This document shows positions 13,590 through 14,089 of a DNA stretch of 14,089 nucleotides, piece after piece (position 1 is the first letter of the stretch; every line of letters begins with the position of its first letter). The translations under genes were made by a program, and so were the position numbers. Below the pieces are notes generated by a model. It had not been told where the DNA came from, did no database searches, and worked only from the letters and a program-made list of their open reading frames with translations. The stretch is from CAG-1000 sp964345385 (GTDB lineage: Bacteria; Bacillota_I; Bacilli_A; RF39; UBA660). The stretch lies in assembly GCA_964345385.1 (NCBI GenBank), contig CAYFQM010000017.1:1-14089 (forward strand), written 5' to 3'.

Positions 13590-14089
13590 ATGAGAAATTT
13601 TATGATTTTATTAAGTATAAATAACAAAATAATGCCAATTTCAATAATTAGTTTATGGTTTGTTTTTTTAATAATTTGTTTAATCATTATTAAATATATT
13701 AAGCAAAGTAAAATTAAAACAATAAACGTTAGCTTTTTTTGGTTTATTTATGTTTTGTATTTAGAATTTATATATAAAATTTTTATTAATAATAATTTAT
13801 TTAGTTTTAATTCTATTAAAACTATTCTTTTTAGTTTATATATAATAATATTTTTATCAATATTGACTTCTTTATTTAAATGGAAAGTTAATAAAACATT
13901 ATCATATATAGTATCAATATATTTGGTTGTGATGATGCTAGCTCAAATAGTTTATTATAAGTTTTATAAGTCTATGTTTTCTATATATTCTTTTACTAAT
14001 GGAACAGGGCAAGTTATGCAATTTTATCCTTCTATTATAAAGATAATAATTAATATATGGTATATATTTGTTTTAGCGTTAATTCCATT
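13590..14089 (+). CDS. LtaS-like membrane sulfatase-family protein, N-terminal part (runs off the window)
   Basis: Lipoteichoic acid synthase-type proteins use phosphatidylglycerol to build polyglycerolphosphate outside the membrane. They have about five N-terminal helices and a C-terminal sulfatase-fold domain. Only 166 codons are visible. Predicted helices lie at about 18-36, 47-65, 76-96, 105-122 and 149-166. The segments LYLEFIYKIF (57-66) and FYKSMFSIYSFTNGTGQVMQ (125-144) closely follow the family pattern before the last helix. The catalytic domain with the active threonine would be beyond the edge. ATG 13590 has GGCGAG upstream; an in-frame TTG at 13545 is an alternative, and the frame is open back to 13488. 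The family call is by recognition of the membrane part only, so LtaS versus another phosphoglycerol transferase is open. Confidence 0.7.
   Translation, partial: MRNFMILLSINNKIMPISIISLWFVFLIICLIIIKYIKQSKIKTINVSFFWFIYVLYLEFIYKIFINNNLFSFNSIKTILFSLYIIIFLSILTSLFKWKVNKTLSYIVSIYLVVMMLAQIVYYKFYKSMFSIYSFTNGTGQVMQFYPSIIKIIINIWYIFVLALIP

Noticed and set aside
1..14089. CRISPR array or insertion sequence
   Set aside because: No regularly spaced repeats, transposase-like frame or paired terminal inverted repeats were seen; local repeats are simple A/T-rich runs.

Overview
The window looks like chromosome from a very AT-rich, low-GC Gram-positive bacterium, probably an uncultured gut-type member of the Bacillota/Bacilli close to the walled relatives of Mollicutes. 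This placement is an inference from base composition, AGGAGG-type ribosome binding sites, the ftsH and tsaB-rimI-tsaD housekeeping genes, and a lipoteichoic-acid-synthase-like gene at the right edge. TGA is a genuine stop (it ends tsaB and rimI) and Trp is TGG, so the standard bacterial code applies rather than the Mycoplasma code. No insertion sequence, phage gene or CRISPR array is visible.

Left part (1-3918, + strand): the 3' half of ftsH, then a sugar-phosphate nucleotidyltransferase, then tsaB-rimI-tsaD with 4-base ATGA overlaps. TsaB and TsaD belong to the machinery for the tRNA t6A37 modification. The block ends in a long, nearly perfect hairpin that also serves the convergent genes on its right.

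Middle (3929-6141, - strand): a two-gene unit read right to left. It encodes a divergent RNase II/R-like protein that lacks one catalytic aspartate and the usual RNA-binding domains, then a ComEB-type dCMP deaminase.

Right part (6220-14089, + strand): a run of envelope proteins. There is a small four-helix membrane protein. A two-gene operon with a textbook sigma-A promoter follows: a coiled-coil, single-pass membrane protein and a cysteine-rich, membrane-anchored surface protein with three C-x2-GYTL-x4-C repeats. Next are a membrane-anchored thioredoxin-like protein, a Tyr/Lys/Asn-rich protein whose start codon is out of frame with its body across an A9 run, and a five-helix membrane protein with a large extracytoplasmic domain. 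A tRNA-Cys(GCA), a possible 22-codon mini-gene with its own promoter and terminator, and the N-terminal membrane part of an LtaS-like protein complete the region.

The most interesting parts are the uncharacterised surface operon with the neighbouring thioredoxin (a possible surface structure plus disulfide partner), the A9 frameshift at a start codon, the degenerate RNB protein and the autonomous 22-codon transcription unit. Most intergenic gaps are compact: a hairpin terminator is followed almost at once by an extended -10 promoter (TGnTATAAT) and a strong Shine-Dalgarno sequence.
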